Origin: Guopingia tenuis
GTDB taxonomy: Bacteria > Bacillota > Clostridia > Christensenellales > Christensenellaceae
Reading direction: 5' to 3'
Assembly: GCF_014384805.1 (NCBI RefSeq)
Contig: NZ_JACRSS010000001.1
Span: 992,001 to 1,056,000, forward strand
Length of the DNA stretch: 64,000 nt
Of this stretch, positions 49,880 through 58,221 are shown in pieces. A program made the position numbers and the translations under genes. Numbering within the stretch: the stretch's first letter is position 1; each line of letters opens with the position of its first letter. The notes beneath the pieces are model-generated. The model saw only the letters and a list, made by a program, of their open reading frames with translations, had not been told where the DNA came from and did not search any database.

Positions 49880-51817
49880 TTATTTATCTTGCAATGACAT
49901 CGCTTTGTCATTTTCTTCAAATCGGAAATTTTTTGTCCGGTATGCCAGGGGACGAAACGCCCGGCCGCCGCCTTCAAAGAACTTGTTGAAAGATTCAATA
50001 TATTGCAGGCGGCTGGAATGCACATAGGCCCCCAGAGAGTTGATGCCGATATTGAACACATGCCCCACGGCGAAAATGGCGGCGGCGAAGATAAAGCCGA
50101 TCACATTGCCCGCCAGCATGCCGCAGATGCGGTTGAATACCATGGCGATGACAGCCGTCGCCAGCGCCATGCCGAAAATACGGCTGTAGGACAGCAGATC
50201 CGAGAGGTAGCCGGTGATATCATATACACTGGCCAGCCCGCCGATCAGCTTTTTGACGATGCCCTTTTTCGCCCGGCCCTGGGTGAGGATCAATCCTCCC
50301 AGCCCTACGCAGGCGCATATAAGCCCCGCCGTGCCGTCGAGCAGAAGCGCCGGAACTGCCAGCAACGTGATGATCCAAAAGCCTTTGTCAAAGATCGCAT
50401 CCCATATCTTGCCGTCCCGGGCCAGCATATAAAAACCCGTTCCCAGCGCCGTCAGAATATGCAGATATCCGATGGAAATGCAGAGAATCAGCATGGGCAG
50501 CGGCGCACTTAATGGGCTGAACAGAATGGGCTGAATCCCCTCCAGGCCAAACCAGCTTCCAAACAACGCTCCCCAAATGAGGGTCGATACGCCGCAGATC
50601 GCGAGCACGCCGGTTACCTGCCGGAACATACCCGTGGGCTTTTTGACCTTGAGCACAATGAGCGCCCCAATAGAGAGCAGAATGCCATAAGCGGCATCCG
50701 AGAGCATCATGCCAAAGAAAATGAAATAGAAGGGCGCCAGCACATAGACCGGATCGATTCCCGTCCGGGCCGGCGTGGAATACATGTCGGTAACCGCCTC
50801 AAAGGGCCGCAGCAGCTTTTTATTCTCAATCACCGTCGGCGCATCTGCGTCGTCCTCCGCCGGCGTTTCCACCCTCAGATAAAAGTCCTCGGTCACTTGG
50901 GAAAGACCCTTTTTCAAAGCCTCCTCGTCATAATGCCGGATATACCCTTCGATGATGTTGACCCGCTCGGTAGCCCCCAGCCGGGCATAAGCTTCCTCGC
51001 TTTCCAACTGGTTATTGAGATAATCCTCATAGGCCAGGAGCAGGTCGCGGCTTCCTGCCGCCTTTTCGGCCAGTTTTTCCTGTTCCAGCCGCTCCCTTTG
51101 GAGGCCCTCCAGCTCCTTCCGGAGCGTCCCGATGCGTTCAGCCACCGTTCCCCGGAACCCGTCAAACTTCATATCCGAGAAAGAAAGCTCCTTGAGCTGG
51201 CTGCGCACATCCTCGGCCACGCTCGCATGCGCCGCAGCAAACAGGGGCACAAAATCGCTTCCTCCCTCCATTTCCTGCATGACGAACAGGCCTTCATATG
51301 CCTCTGCGAGCTTCTGCGCCTCATCCAGGGATTCTTGGGGGATATATCCGCAGAAAAACCGCGCATGAGCCGTCGGCCGGATCTCCTCCACGGGAATATC
51401 CAGGCTGGAAAACGGCTCCAACTGCGCCATAATATTATGGATCCGGGAAGACCTCTGGCGAATTTCGTTCATCTTCGCGCTGATGGCCGTCGCCGCATCA
51501 ATGGCAGCCTGGATCTCCTCCTGCTTTTCGCCCATGGCGTTCAGCTCCCGCACAGTCACTGCCGGCTTGGGCGTCAGGAAGGATTTTTTGGAATGGTCAT
51601 ACCGCGTGATCACGCTGAGCGCCGTCCGCACTTCATTAAGGGCGTTCTGGATGCGAAGGATGGCCGTCTGGTTCTCCTGGCGGCGAAAATCTCCCTCTTC
51701 CTCCGGCTGGGCCGTTTTGATCTCCAAAACTCCCATGCCCTGCATCTTGCGCAGCACCTTCCGGGTATCCCGCTTCAGGACGATTGCCGTTATTTTTTTT
51801 ACGTCTACTATTGCCAT
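49880..51817 (-). CDS. ntpI: V-type ATPase subunit I
   Basis: A 645-residue membrane stator subunit, homologue of eukaryotic subunit a. The first 330 residues are cytosolic (MAIVDVKKITAIVLKRDTRKVLRKMQGMGVLEI). A C-terminal region with about seven to eight membrane helices follows, including PFYFIFFGMMLSDAAYGILL and SYSRIFGMALATAVIAM. In the latter the conserved arginine faces the rotor glutamate. FNIGINSLGAYVHSSRLQYIEFNKFFEGGGRAFRP-type sequence closes the chain. ATG 51817 has AGGA seven bases upstream. A small hairpin (GCCGC-TTTTG-GCGGC) lies between it and ntpF. Confidence 0.94.
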   Translation of the reverse strand: MAIVDVKKITAIVLKRDTRKVLRKMQGMGVLEIKTAQPEEEGDFRRQENQTAILRIQNALNEVRTALSVITRYDHSKKSFLTPKPAVTVRELNAMGEKQEEIQAAIDAATAISAKMNEIRQRSSRIHNIMAQLEPFSSLDIPVEEIRPTAHARFFCGYIPQESLDEAQKLAEAYEGLFVMQEMEGGSDFVPLFAAAHASVAEDVRSQLKELSFSDMKFDGFRGTVAERIGTLRKELEGLQRERLEQEKLAEKAAGSRDLLLAYEDYLNNQLESEEAYARLGATERVNIIEGYIRHYDEEALKKGLSQVTEDFYLRVETPAEDDADAPTVIENKKLLRPFEAVTDMYSTPARTGIDPVYVLAPFYFIFFGMMLSDAAYGILLSIGALIVLKVKKPTGMFRQVTGVLAICGVSTLIWGALFGSWFGLEGIQPILFSPLSAPLPMLILCISIGYLHILTALGTGFYMLARDGKIWDAIFDKGFWIITLLAVPALLLDGTAGLICACVGLGGLILTQGRAKKGIVKKLIGGLASVYDITGYLSDLLSYSRIFGMALATAVIAMVFNRICGMLAGNVIGFIFAAAIFAVGHVFNIGINSLGAYVHSSRLQYIESFNKFFEGGGRAFRPLAYRTKNFRFEENDKAMSLQDK

Positions 51818-51869
51818 ATCTTTATCCTGTTTCGCCGCCAAAAGCGGCTTTATTTTGGCATATTTCCCG

Positions 51870-52181
51870 TTATTTCACGATATTTTCGCATATATAGGCA
51901 ATAGCTCTGGATTTTTTCTCCAGAGCTTTTTCCTGCATTGCGGCGCATGCCTTTCCATTTTCAGCGAGCCGTGCCGCTGCGTCCGCATCCGCCTTTGCCG
52001 CTGCCGCAGCCAGCAGATCCTCTGCCGCCCTGCAGGCCTGCAAAACCGCCTGGGCCAGGCGCGTTTCCCTTTCCGCCTCCGCCGCTTTCACGGTTTCGCC
52101 GGCCTGGGCCTGGCTCTCTTTGATTATGGCATCCGCCTCGGCTTCGGCCTTTTTGATCTCTTCAACAAATTCTGCGGCCAT
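51870..52181 (-). CDS. ntpF: V-type ATPase subunit G/H (peripheral stalk, NtpF)
   Basis: A 103-residue, almost entirely helical protein rich in Ala, Glu and Lys (EFVEEIKKAEAEADAIIKESQAQAGETVKAAEAERE). It would form the coiled-coil peripheral stalk with subunit E. Sequence identity is low in this family, so the call rests on composition, size and position as the first gene of the operon, exactly where NtpF stands in E. hirae. GGAGG precedes the ATG. upp ends 12 bases upstream with no terminator between, so upp and the ATPase genes may share a transcript. Confidence 0.85.
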   Translation of the reverse strand: MAAEFVEEIKKAEAEADAIIKESQAQAGETVKAAEAERETRLAQAVLQACRAAEDLLAAAAAKADADAAARLAENGKACAAMQEKALEKKSRAIAYICENIVK

Positions 52182-52193
52182 ATATCCTCCTGC

Positions 52194-52823
52194 CTATTTC
52201 GTGCCGAAAATCCGGTCCCCGGCGTCGCCGAGCCCGGGCACGATATATCCATGCTCGTTGAGCTTTTCATCGATTGCCGCCACATAAATATCCACATCCG
52301 GATGCGCCTTCTGCACAGCCTCGATGCCCTCGGGCGCCGCGATTAAACACATGAGCTTGATATGGCGGCCGCCATGCTTCTTGATGAGAGTGATCGCATC
52401 CGACGCACTTCCGCCGGTCGCCAGCATGGGGTCCACAACGATCAGCTCGCGAAGCTCCACATCCGCCGGCAGCTTGCAGTAATATTCCACAGGCTGCAGC
52501 GTCTCGGGATCCCGATAGAGGCCGATATGCCCGGTTTTCGCCGCCGGGATCAGCCGAAGCATGCCGTTTACCATTCCCAGCCCTGCCCGGAGAATCGGAA
52601 CCACCGCCAGCGTCTTGCCCGTGATGACCTTGGTCATTGTCTTGCAGATCGGAGTTTCAATCTCGACTTCTTTTAAAGGCAGATCCCGAGTGACCTCATA
52701 AGCCATCAGCATGGCGATTTCATCCAGAAGCTCCCGGAAATCCTTGGTCCCCGTGGATTTTTCCCGCATCAGGGAAAGTTTGTGCTGCACCATTGGGTGA
52801 TCGATTACTTTGACTTTGCTCAT
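52194..52823 (-). CDS. upp: Uracil phosphoribosyltransferase
   Basis: A 209-residue salvage enzyme making UMP from uracil and PRPP. The PRPP-binding loop is DPMLATGGSASDAI. VIDHPMVQHKLSLMREKSTGTKDFRELLDEIAMLM at the start and YIVPGLGDAGDRIFGTK at the C-terminal uracil site are nearly invariant in Upp. The ribosome site is weak and rpiB ends 15 bases upstream. It stands directly before the V-ATPase genes, where Bacillus has upp followed by the F-type atp operon. Confidence 0.95.
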   Translation of the reverse strand: MSKVKVIDHPMVQHKLSLMREKSTGTKDFRELLDEIAMLMAYEVTRDLPLKEVEIETPICKTMTKVITGKTLAVVPILRAGLGMVNGMLRLIPAAKTGHIGLYRDPETLQPVEYYCKLPADVELRELIVVDPMLATGGSASDAITLIKKHGGRHIKLMCLIAAPEGIEAVQKAHPDVDIYVAAIDEKLNEHGYIVPGLGDAGDRIFGTK

Positions 52824-52838
52824 CTTTTGTACCCCGCC

Positions 52839-53291
52839 TTATTTATTATATTTTTTCTCAATTTCTGCGATTTTTTTCAGCCGATTGACGTGGCGCTCCC
52901 CGTTGGAAAAATCCTTGTTTAGATACGCGTCCACTATCTCCAGAGCCAGTCCCGGCCCAATCACCCGTGCGCCCATGGCCATCACATTGGCGTCATTGTG
53001 GTCCCGGGTGCATTTGGCGCTGTAAACGTCGCTCAGGAGCGCGCAGCGGATTCCCGGAACCTTATTCGCCGTGATAGACATGCCGATACCCGTCCCGCAA
53101 ATCAAAATCCCCCGGTCCGCTTCGCCGTTTTTCACGGCTTCCGCCACCTGGACGGCGATATCCGGATAGTCCACCGCCGCGGTGCTGAATGCGCCAAAAT
53201 CGCGGTATTCGTGTCCCTGGCTCTCCAGATACTTTTCCACTTCCGCCTTGAGTTCCACGCCGCCATGATCGGCGCCAATTGCAATTTTCAT
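52839..53291 (-). CDS. rpiB: Ribose 5-phosphate isomerase B
   Basis: A 150-residue isomerase interconverting ribulose 5-phosphate and ribose 5-phosphate. MKIAIGADHGGVELKAEV, the catalytic Cys65 in LICGTGIGMSITANKVPGIRCAL, and SAKCTRDHNDANVMAMGARVIG are diagnostic of the RpiB/LacAB family. GAGGTGA precedes the ATG. In Bacillus the equivalent ywlF lies in the same position between ywlE and the upp region, which supports the assignment. Confidence 0.94.
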   Translation of the reverse strand: MKIAIGADHGGVELKAEVEKYLESQGHEYRDFGAFSTAAVDYPDIAVQVAEAVKNGEADRGILICGTGIGMSITANKVPGIRCALLSDVYSAKCTRDHNDANVMAMGARVIGPGLALEIVDAYLNKDFSNGERHVNRLKKIAEIEKKYNK

Positions 53292-53355
53292 GTTGTCACC
53301 TCTATGATTCTCCGCTGCGGGAAAGCTCCCGCCAGCGGAATAAAATGATTCTTTT

Positions 53356-53847
53356 TTATTGGAATGAGAATTCTTTTTCTAATTTTGCAATGATCTGCTG
53401 AATGTAATGTTGAATCTGCCGGGCGCATTCCCGGTATACATCCAAATCCTCGCCATAGGGATCGCTCACGTCGTATCCCGGGCCCGGATAACCCAGTTCC
53501 CCCGCCGCATAGCCCTTGAGTGTGTGCGTCTTGGGCTCGGCCTCCGGGAACATGGCCTCAATCTGCTCCACCTGCGCGGCTTCCATGGTCAGAATCAGGT
53601 CTGCCCAGTCCGCCAGCTCTTTATCGATCTGCTTCGCCTTGTGCTTTTCAATGGAAAGGCCCATTTCCTCCACCGCCTCCACGGCGTTGGGCGTCGGCTC
53701 CGCATCCTCGCATGCAAACGTCCCCGCAGAATCCACCTCGATGAATCCATGGAGGACGCTACTTCGCCCTACCTCATCGTCAAAAATCGCCTCCGCCATG
53801 GCGCTTCGGCATGTGTTTCCCGTGCAAACAAGCAAAATATTTTTCAA
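53356..53847 (-). CDS. Low-molecular-weight protein phosphatase, YwlE-like
   Basis: A 163-residue phosphatase of the LMW-PTP fold. The P-loop is VCTGNTCRSAMAE with Cys8 as nucleophile and Arg14. The general acid lies in VSDPYGEDLDVY. The Thr12 in the loop corresponds to the residue that makes Bacillus YwlE a protein-arginine phosphatase rather than a tyrosine phosphatase; classical enzymes have Ile/Leu there. Together with its place right behind ywlC this supports a YwlE role, reversing McsB-type arginine phosphorylation. No mcsB is seen in the window. GAGGGAT precedes the ATG, and the gene begins 1 base after ywlC. Confidence 0.87.
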   Translation of the reverse strand: MKNILLVCTGNTCRSAMAEAIFDDEVGRSSVLHGFIEVDSAGTFACEDAEPTPNAVEAVEEMGLSIEKHKAKQIDKELADWADLILTMEAAQVEQIEAMFPEAEPKTHTLKGYAAGELGYPGPGYDVSDPYGEDLDVYRECARQIQHYIQQIIAKLEKEFSFQ

Positions 53848-53848
53848 T

Positions 53849-54904
53849 TTATCCCTCCTCGGCGGCGTGCACGATTTGGAATCCCGCCGCCCGAATAATA
53901 CGATTCATCACTGCCAGCCCCATCCCCCGGGGCTCCACAGCCTCAAAAAAAATGGTGTCTGTCCGGTCCTTATCCGCCTGGCGCAGTGCGTCAAACAGCC
54001 GGTGTGCTTCCTCGCCCAGATCCCGGCCCAGGGAATATGTCCGCCGCCCGCCATATAGGGGGCGATGCTCGTCTGTGCAAAAAATCAAGGAATTTTTTCC
54101 TTTGTTCACTTCTCTATCATACATGGAATTTACGCAAATTGCAATAGCTTTTGCACTTTCGCCGTCCACGACCACCACACGGGCCCGGGGCGCATAGTGC
54201 TTGTATTTCATGCCGGGAGAGGCCGCCTTCGCCCCTTCGGGCAGGCCCTCCAAAACCGCCCGGGCCACCCGGACGTCCCCGGCCGCGTCCCGGATCATCT
54301 CCGGCGTCACGCCGCCCGGCCGGAGCACCAGAGGGATATCCCCCGTCAGGTCGCAGACCGTGGATTCCAGCCCCACCGCCGCCTCGCCGCCGTTTAATAT
54401 GACGGGAACCTTGCCCGCAAAATCATCGATAACGTGCTGCACACGCGTCGGGCTGGGTTTTCCCGAAAGATTGGCGCTGGGCGCCGCGATAAACTTTCCG
54501 CTGCGGCGGATCAGCTCCCGGGCATGGGCGGCTCCCGGCATGCGGATCCCCACGGAATCCAACCCCGCCGTCACACAAGCCGGAACGCAGTCCCGGCATT
54601 TCAAAACCGCCGTAAACGGCCCCGGCATGAAGGCCTCCATCACCCGCCGGGCCATGGGGGAAATTTCCCGAGCCAGCTCTCCGGCCTGCCCAGGCTCACA
54701 GATATGCACGATGAGCGGATTATCCGACGGCCTGCCCTTGACGGCGAAAATCTCCGCCACCGCCGCCGGGTTCATGGCGTCCGCTCCGATGCCATAGACG
54801 GTTTCCGTTGGAAACACGACAAGGCCGCCGCTGGAAATTTCCCGGGCAGCCTCCTGCATTCCTGCTTCATATTCCGTTGCTAAATCAAAAATTTTGGTTT
54901 CCAT
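53849..54904 (-). CDS. ywlC: Threonylcarbamoyl-AMP synthase, Sua5/YwlC type
   Basis: A 351-residue enzyme making threonylcarbamoyl-AMP from threonine, bicarbonate and ATP for the t6A modification at position 37 of ANN-decoding tRNAs. The YrdC-like domain (about 15-205) has VVFPTETVYGIGADAMN, KGRPSDNPLIVHI and SANLSGKPSPTRVQHV. The Sua5 C-terminal domain (about 235-350) follows after GMKYKHYAPRA. The two-domain form distinguishes it from the short TsaC. There is no strong ribosome site; prfA ends 14 bases upstream and coupling is likely. Confidence 0.94.
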   Translation of the reverse strand: METKIFDLATEYEAGMQEAAREISSGGLVVFPTETVYGIGADAMNPAAVAEIFAVKGRPSDNPLIVHICEPGQAGELAREISPMARRVMEAFMPGPFTAVLKCRDCVPACVTAGLDSVGIRMPGAAHARELIRRSGKFIAAPSANLSGKPSPTRVQHVIDDFAGKVPVILNGGEAAVGLESTVCDLTGDIPLVLRPGGVTPEMIRDAAGDVRVARAVLEGLPEGAKAASPGMKYKHYAPRARVVVVDGESAKAIAICVNSMYDREVNKGKNSLIFCTDEHRPLYGGRRTYSLGRDLGEEAHRLFDALRQADKDRTDTIFFEAVEPRGMGLAVMNRIIRAAGFQIVHAAEEG

Positions 54905-54918
54905 CTTGCATATAACGT

Positions 54919-55989
54919 TTATTCGTCCACTGCCAGCAGGCTCTTTTCCTTTTCCGCAAAGATCAGGGCGTCGATCATCTCCTGCATATCCCCATCCAGA
55001 AAGCTCTCCAGCTTATAGAGGGTCAGGCCGATCCGGTGGTCGGTTACCCGCCCCTGCGGGAAATTATATGTCCGGATGCGCTCGCTGCGATCCCCGCTGC
55101 CTACCTGGCTCTTGCGCCGCTCGGCATATTCCTTATCCTGCTCGGATTTCTTCATGTCATAGAGCCGCGCCTTCAAGACCTTCATGCACTTTTCTTTGTT
55201 CTTGAGCTGGGATTTTTCATCCTGGCAGGTGACCACCAGGCCCGTTGGGATATGGGTAATACGCACGGCGGAATCCGTGGTGTTGACACACTGGCCGCCA
55301 TTGCCGCTGGCCCGGTATACGTCGATGCGCAGATCCGCCGGGTTCACCTGGATATCCACATCCTCTGCCTCGGGGAGCACAGCCACCGTCGCTGCCGACG
55401 TATGGATACGCCCGCCGGACTCGGTCTCCGGAACCCGCTGCACCCGGTGTACGCCGCTCTCATATTTCAGGTTGGAATAGGCCCCCTTGCCCGCAATGGA
55501 GATAATGACCTCCTTCACGCCCCCCAGCTCGGTATAATTGGAGGACAGTATTTCCGTCTTATACCGGGAACGCTCGGCATAGCGGGTATACATCCGCAAA
55601 AGATCCATGCCGAAGAGGGATGCCTCCTCTCCGCCCGTCCCGGCCCGGATCTCCAGCATGACGTTTTTATCGTCGTTGGGGTCCTTGGGGATGAGAAGCA
55701 GCTTGAGCTCTTCTTCCAGCTTTGGCTGCTTTTTTTGCAGCTCCGCCAGCTCCTCCTCGATCATCTCCGCCATATCCGCGTTTTCCGGATCGTGAAGCAT
55801 CTCATGCAGCTCCCCTACCTGCTTCTCATTTTCCAGATAGGCGTCGTATTTTTCCACGATCTCCTGCAATTCCGCATGCTCCTTCACCAGCTTCTGCCAG
55901 AGCTCCTGGTTGGCGATCACCTCGCTCTTTCCAATCTCCTCCGTCAGCTCGTTAAACCGCTGTTTCATCGCATCTAACTTATCGAACAT
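54919..55989 (-). CDS. prfA: Peptide chain release factor 1
   Basis: A 356-residue release factor that reads UAA and UAG. The catalytic GGQ is in RASGNGGQCVNTTDSAVRITH. The codon-recognition segment RVPETESGGRIHTSAATVAVLPE has the P-x-T tripeptide of RF1 rather than the SPF of RF2. N-terminal coiled coil and length are normal. prmC, whose product methylates the GGQ glutamine, lies 19 bases upstream, an arrangement widely conserved. Confidence 0.96.
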   Translation of the reverse strand: MFDKLDAMKQRFNELTEEIGKSEVIANQELWQKLVKEHAELQEIVEKYDAYLENEKQVGELHEMLHDPENADMAEMIEEELAELQKKQPKLEEELKLLLIPKDPNDDKNVMLEIRAGTGGEEASLFGMDLLRMYTRYAERSRYKTEILSSNYTELGGVKEVIISIAGKGAYSNLKYESGVHRVQRVPETESGGRIHTSAATVAVLPEAEDVDIQVNPADLRIDVYRASGNGGQCVNTTDSAVRITHIPTGLVVTCQDEKSQLKNKEKCMKVLKARLYDMKKSEQDKEYAERRKSQVGSGDRSERIRTYNFPQGRVTDHRIGLTLYKLESFLDGDMQEMIDALIFAEKEKSLLAVDE

Positions 55990-56008
55990 ATTTCCACCTT
56001 AACCCGTC

Positions 56009-56848
56009 TTATATTTCCCGCCGGCAAAGGGCCATCCGGTCCCGCCCGGCGTAATCCGGAAGAATGGCAATATCCCCAAAGCCGTTCCCCCGCAAAATTT
56101 CCTTTACAGCCGCGCCCTGCTGCGCGCCGATTTCCAAAAACAATCCGCCGCCCCGGCGAAGATACTCCCCCGCTTCCCGGGCAATACGGCGGTAAAAGGC
56201 CAGGCCGTTTTCCTCTGCCAGCAGCGCCGTTTCCGGCTCGTGCTCCCGCACCTCCCGCATGAGTCCCGCGTATTCCTCCCGGCTCACATAGGGCGGGTTG
56301 CTGACGATGAGATCAAACGTCCCTTCTACTTTTGCAAACAGATCCGAGGCGATAAACTCCACCTCCGCGCCGTTTTCCTCCGCATTTTTTTCCGCCGCCA
56401 CCAAAGCTCTCCGGGATATGTCGCAGGCCGTCACCTGCGCCCCCGCCAGCTTCGCAATGCTCACAGCCAGACAGCCCGATCCCGTGCACATATCCAGAAC
56501 CCGGACCGGCCGCCCCTGCGCTTTACACCAGGCAATGGCCTTTTCCGCCAGCAGCTCCGTCTCCTGCCGGGGAATCAGCACGTCCGGGCCGACGGAAAAA
56601 CGCAGGCCCATGAAATACCGTTCTCCCAGGATATACGCCAGAGGTTCTCCGGTTCCGCGCCGGCGGATCATGTCTTCCATCCGCCCGGCAATTTCCTCCG
56701 GAACTTCGCTGTCTCCCCGGAGATACAGCGCGGAAATTCCGCAGGATAAAAAACAGGAAAGGGCATGCAACGCTTCCTGCATGCCATCCTCAATTCCCAT
56801 ATCACAAAGCGCCCGGCCTGCCCGGCGCATCCATTCCAGCCGCGTCAT
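56009..56848 (-). CDS. prmC: Release-factor glutamine N5-methyltransferase
   Basis: A 279-residue SAM-dependent enzyme that methylates the GGQ glutamine of RF1 and RF2. The N-terminal helical domain binds the release factor. The SAM site is VLDMCTGSGCLAVSIAKLAGAQVTACDIS, and the catalytic NPPY is in DLIVSNPPYVSREEY. PLAYILGERYFMGLRFSVGPDVLIPRQETELL is the other strong family marker. Its ATG overlaps the preceding DUF1385 stop by four bases. Confidence 0.95.
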   Translation of the reverse strand: MTRLEWMRRAGRALCDMGIEDGMQEALHALSCFLSCGISALYLRGDSEVPEEIAGRMEDMIRRRGTGEPLAYILGERYFMGLRFSVGPDVLIPRQETELLAEKAIAWCKAQGRPVRVLDMCTGSGCLAVSIAKLAGAQVTACDISRRALVAAEKNAEENGAEVEFIASDLFAKVEGTFDLIVSNPPYVSREEYAGLMREVREHEPETALLAEENGLAFYRRIAREAGEYLRRGGGLFLEIGAQQGAAVKEILRGNGFGDIAILPDYAGRDRMALCRREI

Positions 56849-57870
56849 TTGGCCGCAGTCGCCGCCGGAAACTCCTCTGCCGTCTCTTCGGGCAGCTCGG
56901 ATTCCTCCGCAGCCTTTTTTGCCGAGTGGTCAAAGCGTTCCCGCATTTCCTCAATCTCCTGCTCGCTTTTCTCGCCCAAAGCCATTTCAAAGGCCAGAAT
57001 CGCCACTTCCATCTGCTCATCTGTGGGCTGGGCCGTCGTCAGGCGCTGTAACTGCATGCCCGGCCAGCGGATGATGCGGAAGAACAGGGAATCCCCTTTG
57101 GCCGCAAACTTCAAAAGCTCATAGGCCAGCCCGGCAATCACCGGGAGCAGCAGGATCCGCGTCCCGAAACGCAGCCAGATATTTTCATTCCATCCCAAAA
57201 GGGAATAGACCAGAATCGTCACGATCATCACCAGCAGAAGGTAGCTGGTTCCGCACCGGGGGTGCAGCGTCTTATATTTGCGGACATTTTCCACAGTCAG
57301 TTCTTCGTCATGTTCATAGCAGGATACCGTTTTATGTTCAGCGCCGTGATAGCGGAACACGGTTTTGATATCCTTCATCCGGGAAACCAGGATCATATAG
57401 GTGAGAAAAATGGCAAGACGCACGCCGCCGTCGATGAGGTTGATGAGGATGGAACTCTGCACGCCGCCCTTGATCCAATTCGTGATTACCGTGGGCAGAA
57501 TAAAGAACAGGCCCACTGCCAGCACAATGGCCAGCACAACCGCAAACCCCATCATCACATCCATGGCGCTTTTTCCGGTTTTTTTGGCGACATACTTTTC
57601 AAATTTGTTGGGCTCGTATTCCTCCTCGCCGTTTTCCGCCATCTTGGCCGCGTCCATGATGACCGACATGCCGTTTACCATCATTTCCACAAAATTGACT
57701 ACGCCGCGAACCACCGGCCAGGTGAGAAAGCCCTTCTCCCGAACCTTATTTTCCCATTTTTTTGTGACGATTTCGCCGGATTCCTTCCGGACGGCCAGGG
57801 CGCTCGTCTTTGGGGAACGCATCATCACGCCGTCTAAGACGCCCTGTCCTCCAATGGAACTCTTTTTCAA
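56845..57870 (-). CDS. DUF1385-family membrane protein
   Basis: A 341-residue protein with the DUF1385 signature: IGGQGVLDGVMMRSPKTSALAVR at the N-terminus, FRYHGAEHKTVSCYEHDEELTVENVRKYKTLHPRCGTSY in the middle and PGMQLQRLTTAQPTDEQMEVAI near the end. About four membrane helices lie between residues 100 and 270. The conserved His/Glu/Cys-rich GAEHK...HPRCGTS segment suggests a metal-dependent enzyme, but no function is established. The start is TTG at 57870 with AGGAG seven bases upstream. It commonly sits between rpmE and prmC-prfA in Clostridia, as here. The C-terminal 45 residues are acidic and poorly conserved. Confidence 0.87.
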   Translation of the reverse strand: MKKSSIGGQGVLDGVMMRSPKTSALAVRKESGEIVTKKWENKVREKGFLTWPVVRGVVNFVEMMVNGMSVIMDAAKMAENGEEEYEPNKFEKYVAKKTGKSAMDVMMGFAVVLAIVLAVGLFFILPTVITNWIKGGVQSSILINLIDGGVRLAIFLTYMILVSRMKDIKTVFRYHGAEHKTVSCYEHDEELTVENVRKYKTLHPRCGTSYLLLVMIVTILVYSLLGWNENIWLRFGTRILLLPVIAGLAYELLKFAAKGDSLFFRIIRWPGMQLQRLTTAQPTDEQMEVAILAFEMALGEKSEQEIEEMRERFDHSAKKAAEESELPEETAEEFPAATAAK

Positions 57871-57900
57871 ATCAGATCTCCTAAATAATTCTCCATATGC

Positions 57901-57935
57901 AAAAAAACAGACCAATAGTGGTCTGATTTTTTGCA
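57901..57935. terminator. Terminator of rpmE
   Basis: CAGACCA-ATAG-TGGTCTG (57908-57925) flanked by A- and T-runs on both strands, directly after the rpmE stop. Confidence 0.85.
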
Positions 57936-57936
57936 A

Positions 57937-58137
57937 TCAATCAATACCGTATCTCTTCTTGAAACGGTCTACACGTCCGCCAGTATCAACCAGCTTCTGT
58001 TTCCCTGTAAAAAACGGATGGCATTTGGAGCAGATATCCACTCGCAGCTCGGGCTTGACCGAACCCGTTTCGAAGGTTGCGCCGCAGGCACACTTCACGA
58101 TGCACTTTCCGTATTTTGGATGTATATCAGGTTTCAT
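57937..58137 (-). CDS. rpmE: Ribosomal protein L31 (zinc-binding form)
   Basis: A 66-residue large-subunit protein. MKPDIHPKYGKCIVKCACGATFETGSV and VDICSKCHPFFTGKQKLVDTGGRVDRFKKRYG contain the CxxC pairs of the zinc-containing L31, as opposed to the zinc-free YtjA form used in starvation. ATG 58137 is chosen by family length. The gene lies between rho and the DUF1385 gene, matching Bacillus order. Confidence 0.96.
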   Translation of the reverse strand: MKPDIHPKYGKCIVKCACGATFETGSVKPELRVDICSKCHPFFTGKQKLVDTGGRVDRFKKRYGID

Positions 58138-58221
58138 ACCATTCACCCCTTCTCCATAAAGTCGCATTTCATAGTATATCATAATTCGCGCAAATTGCAA
58201 GGCTTTTTTGCGTGTTTTTTT

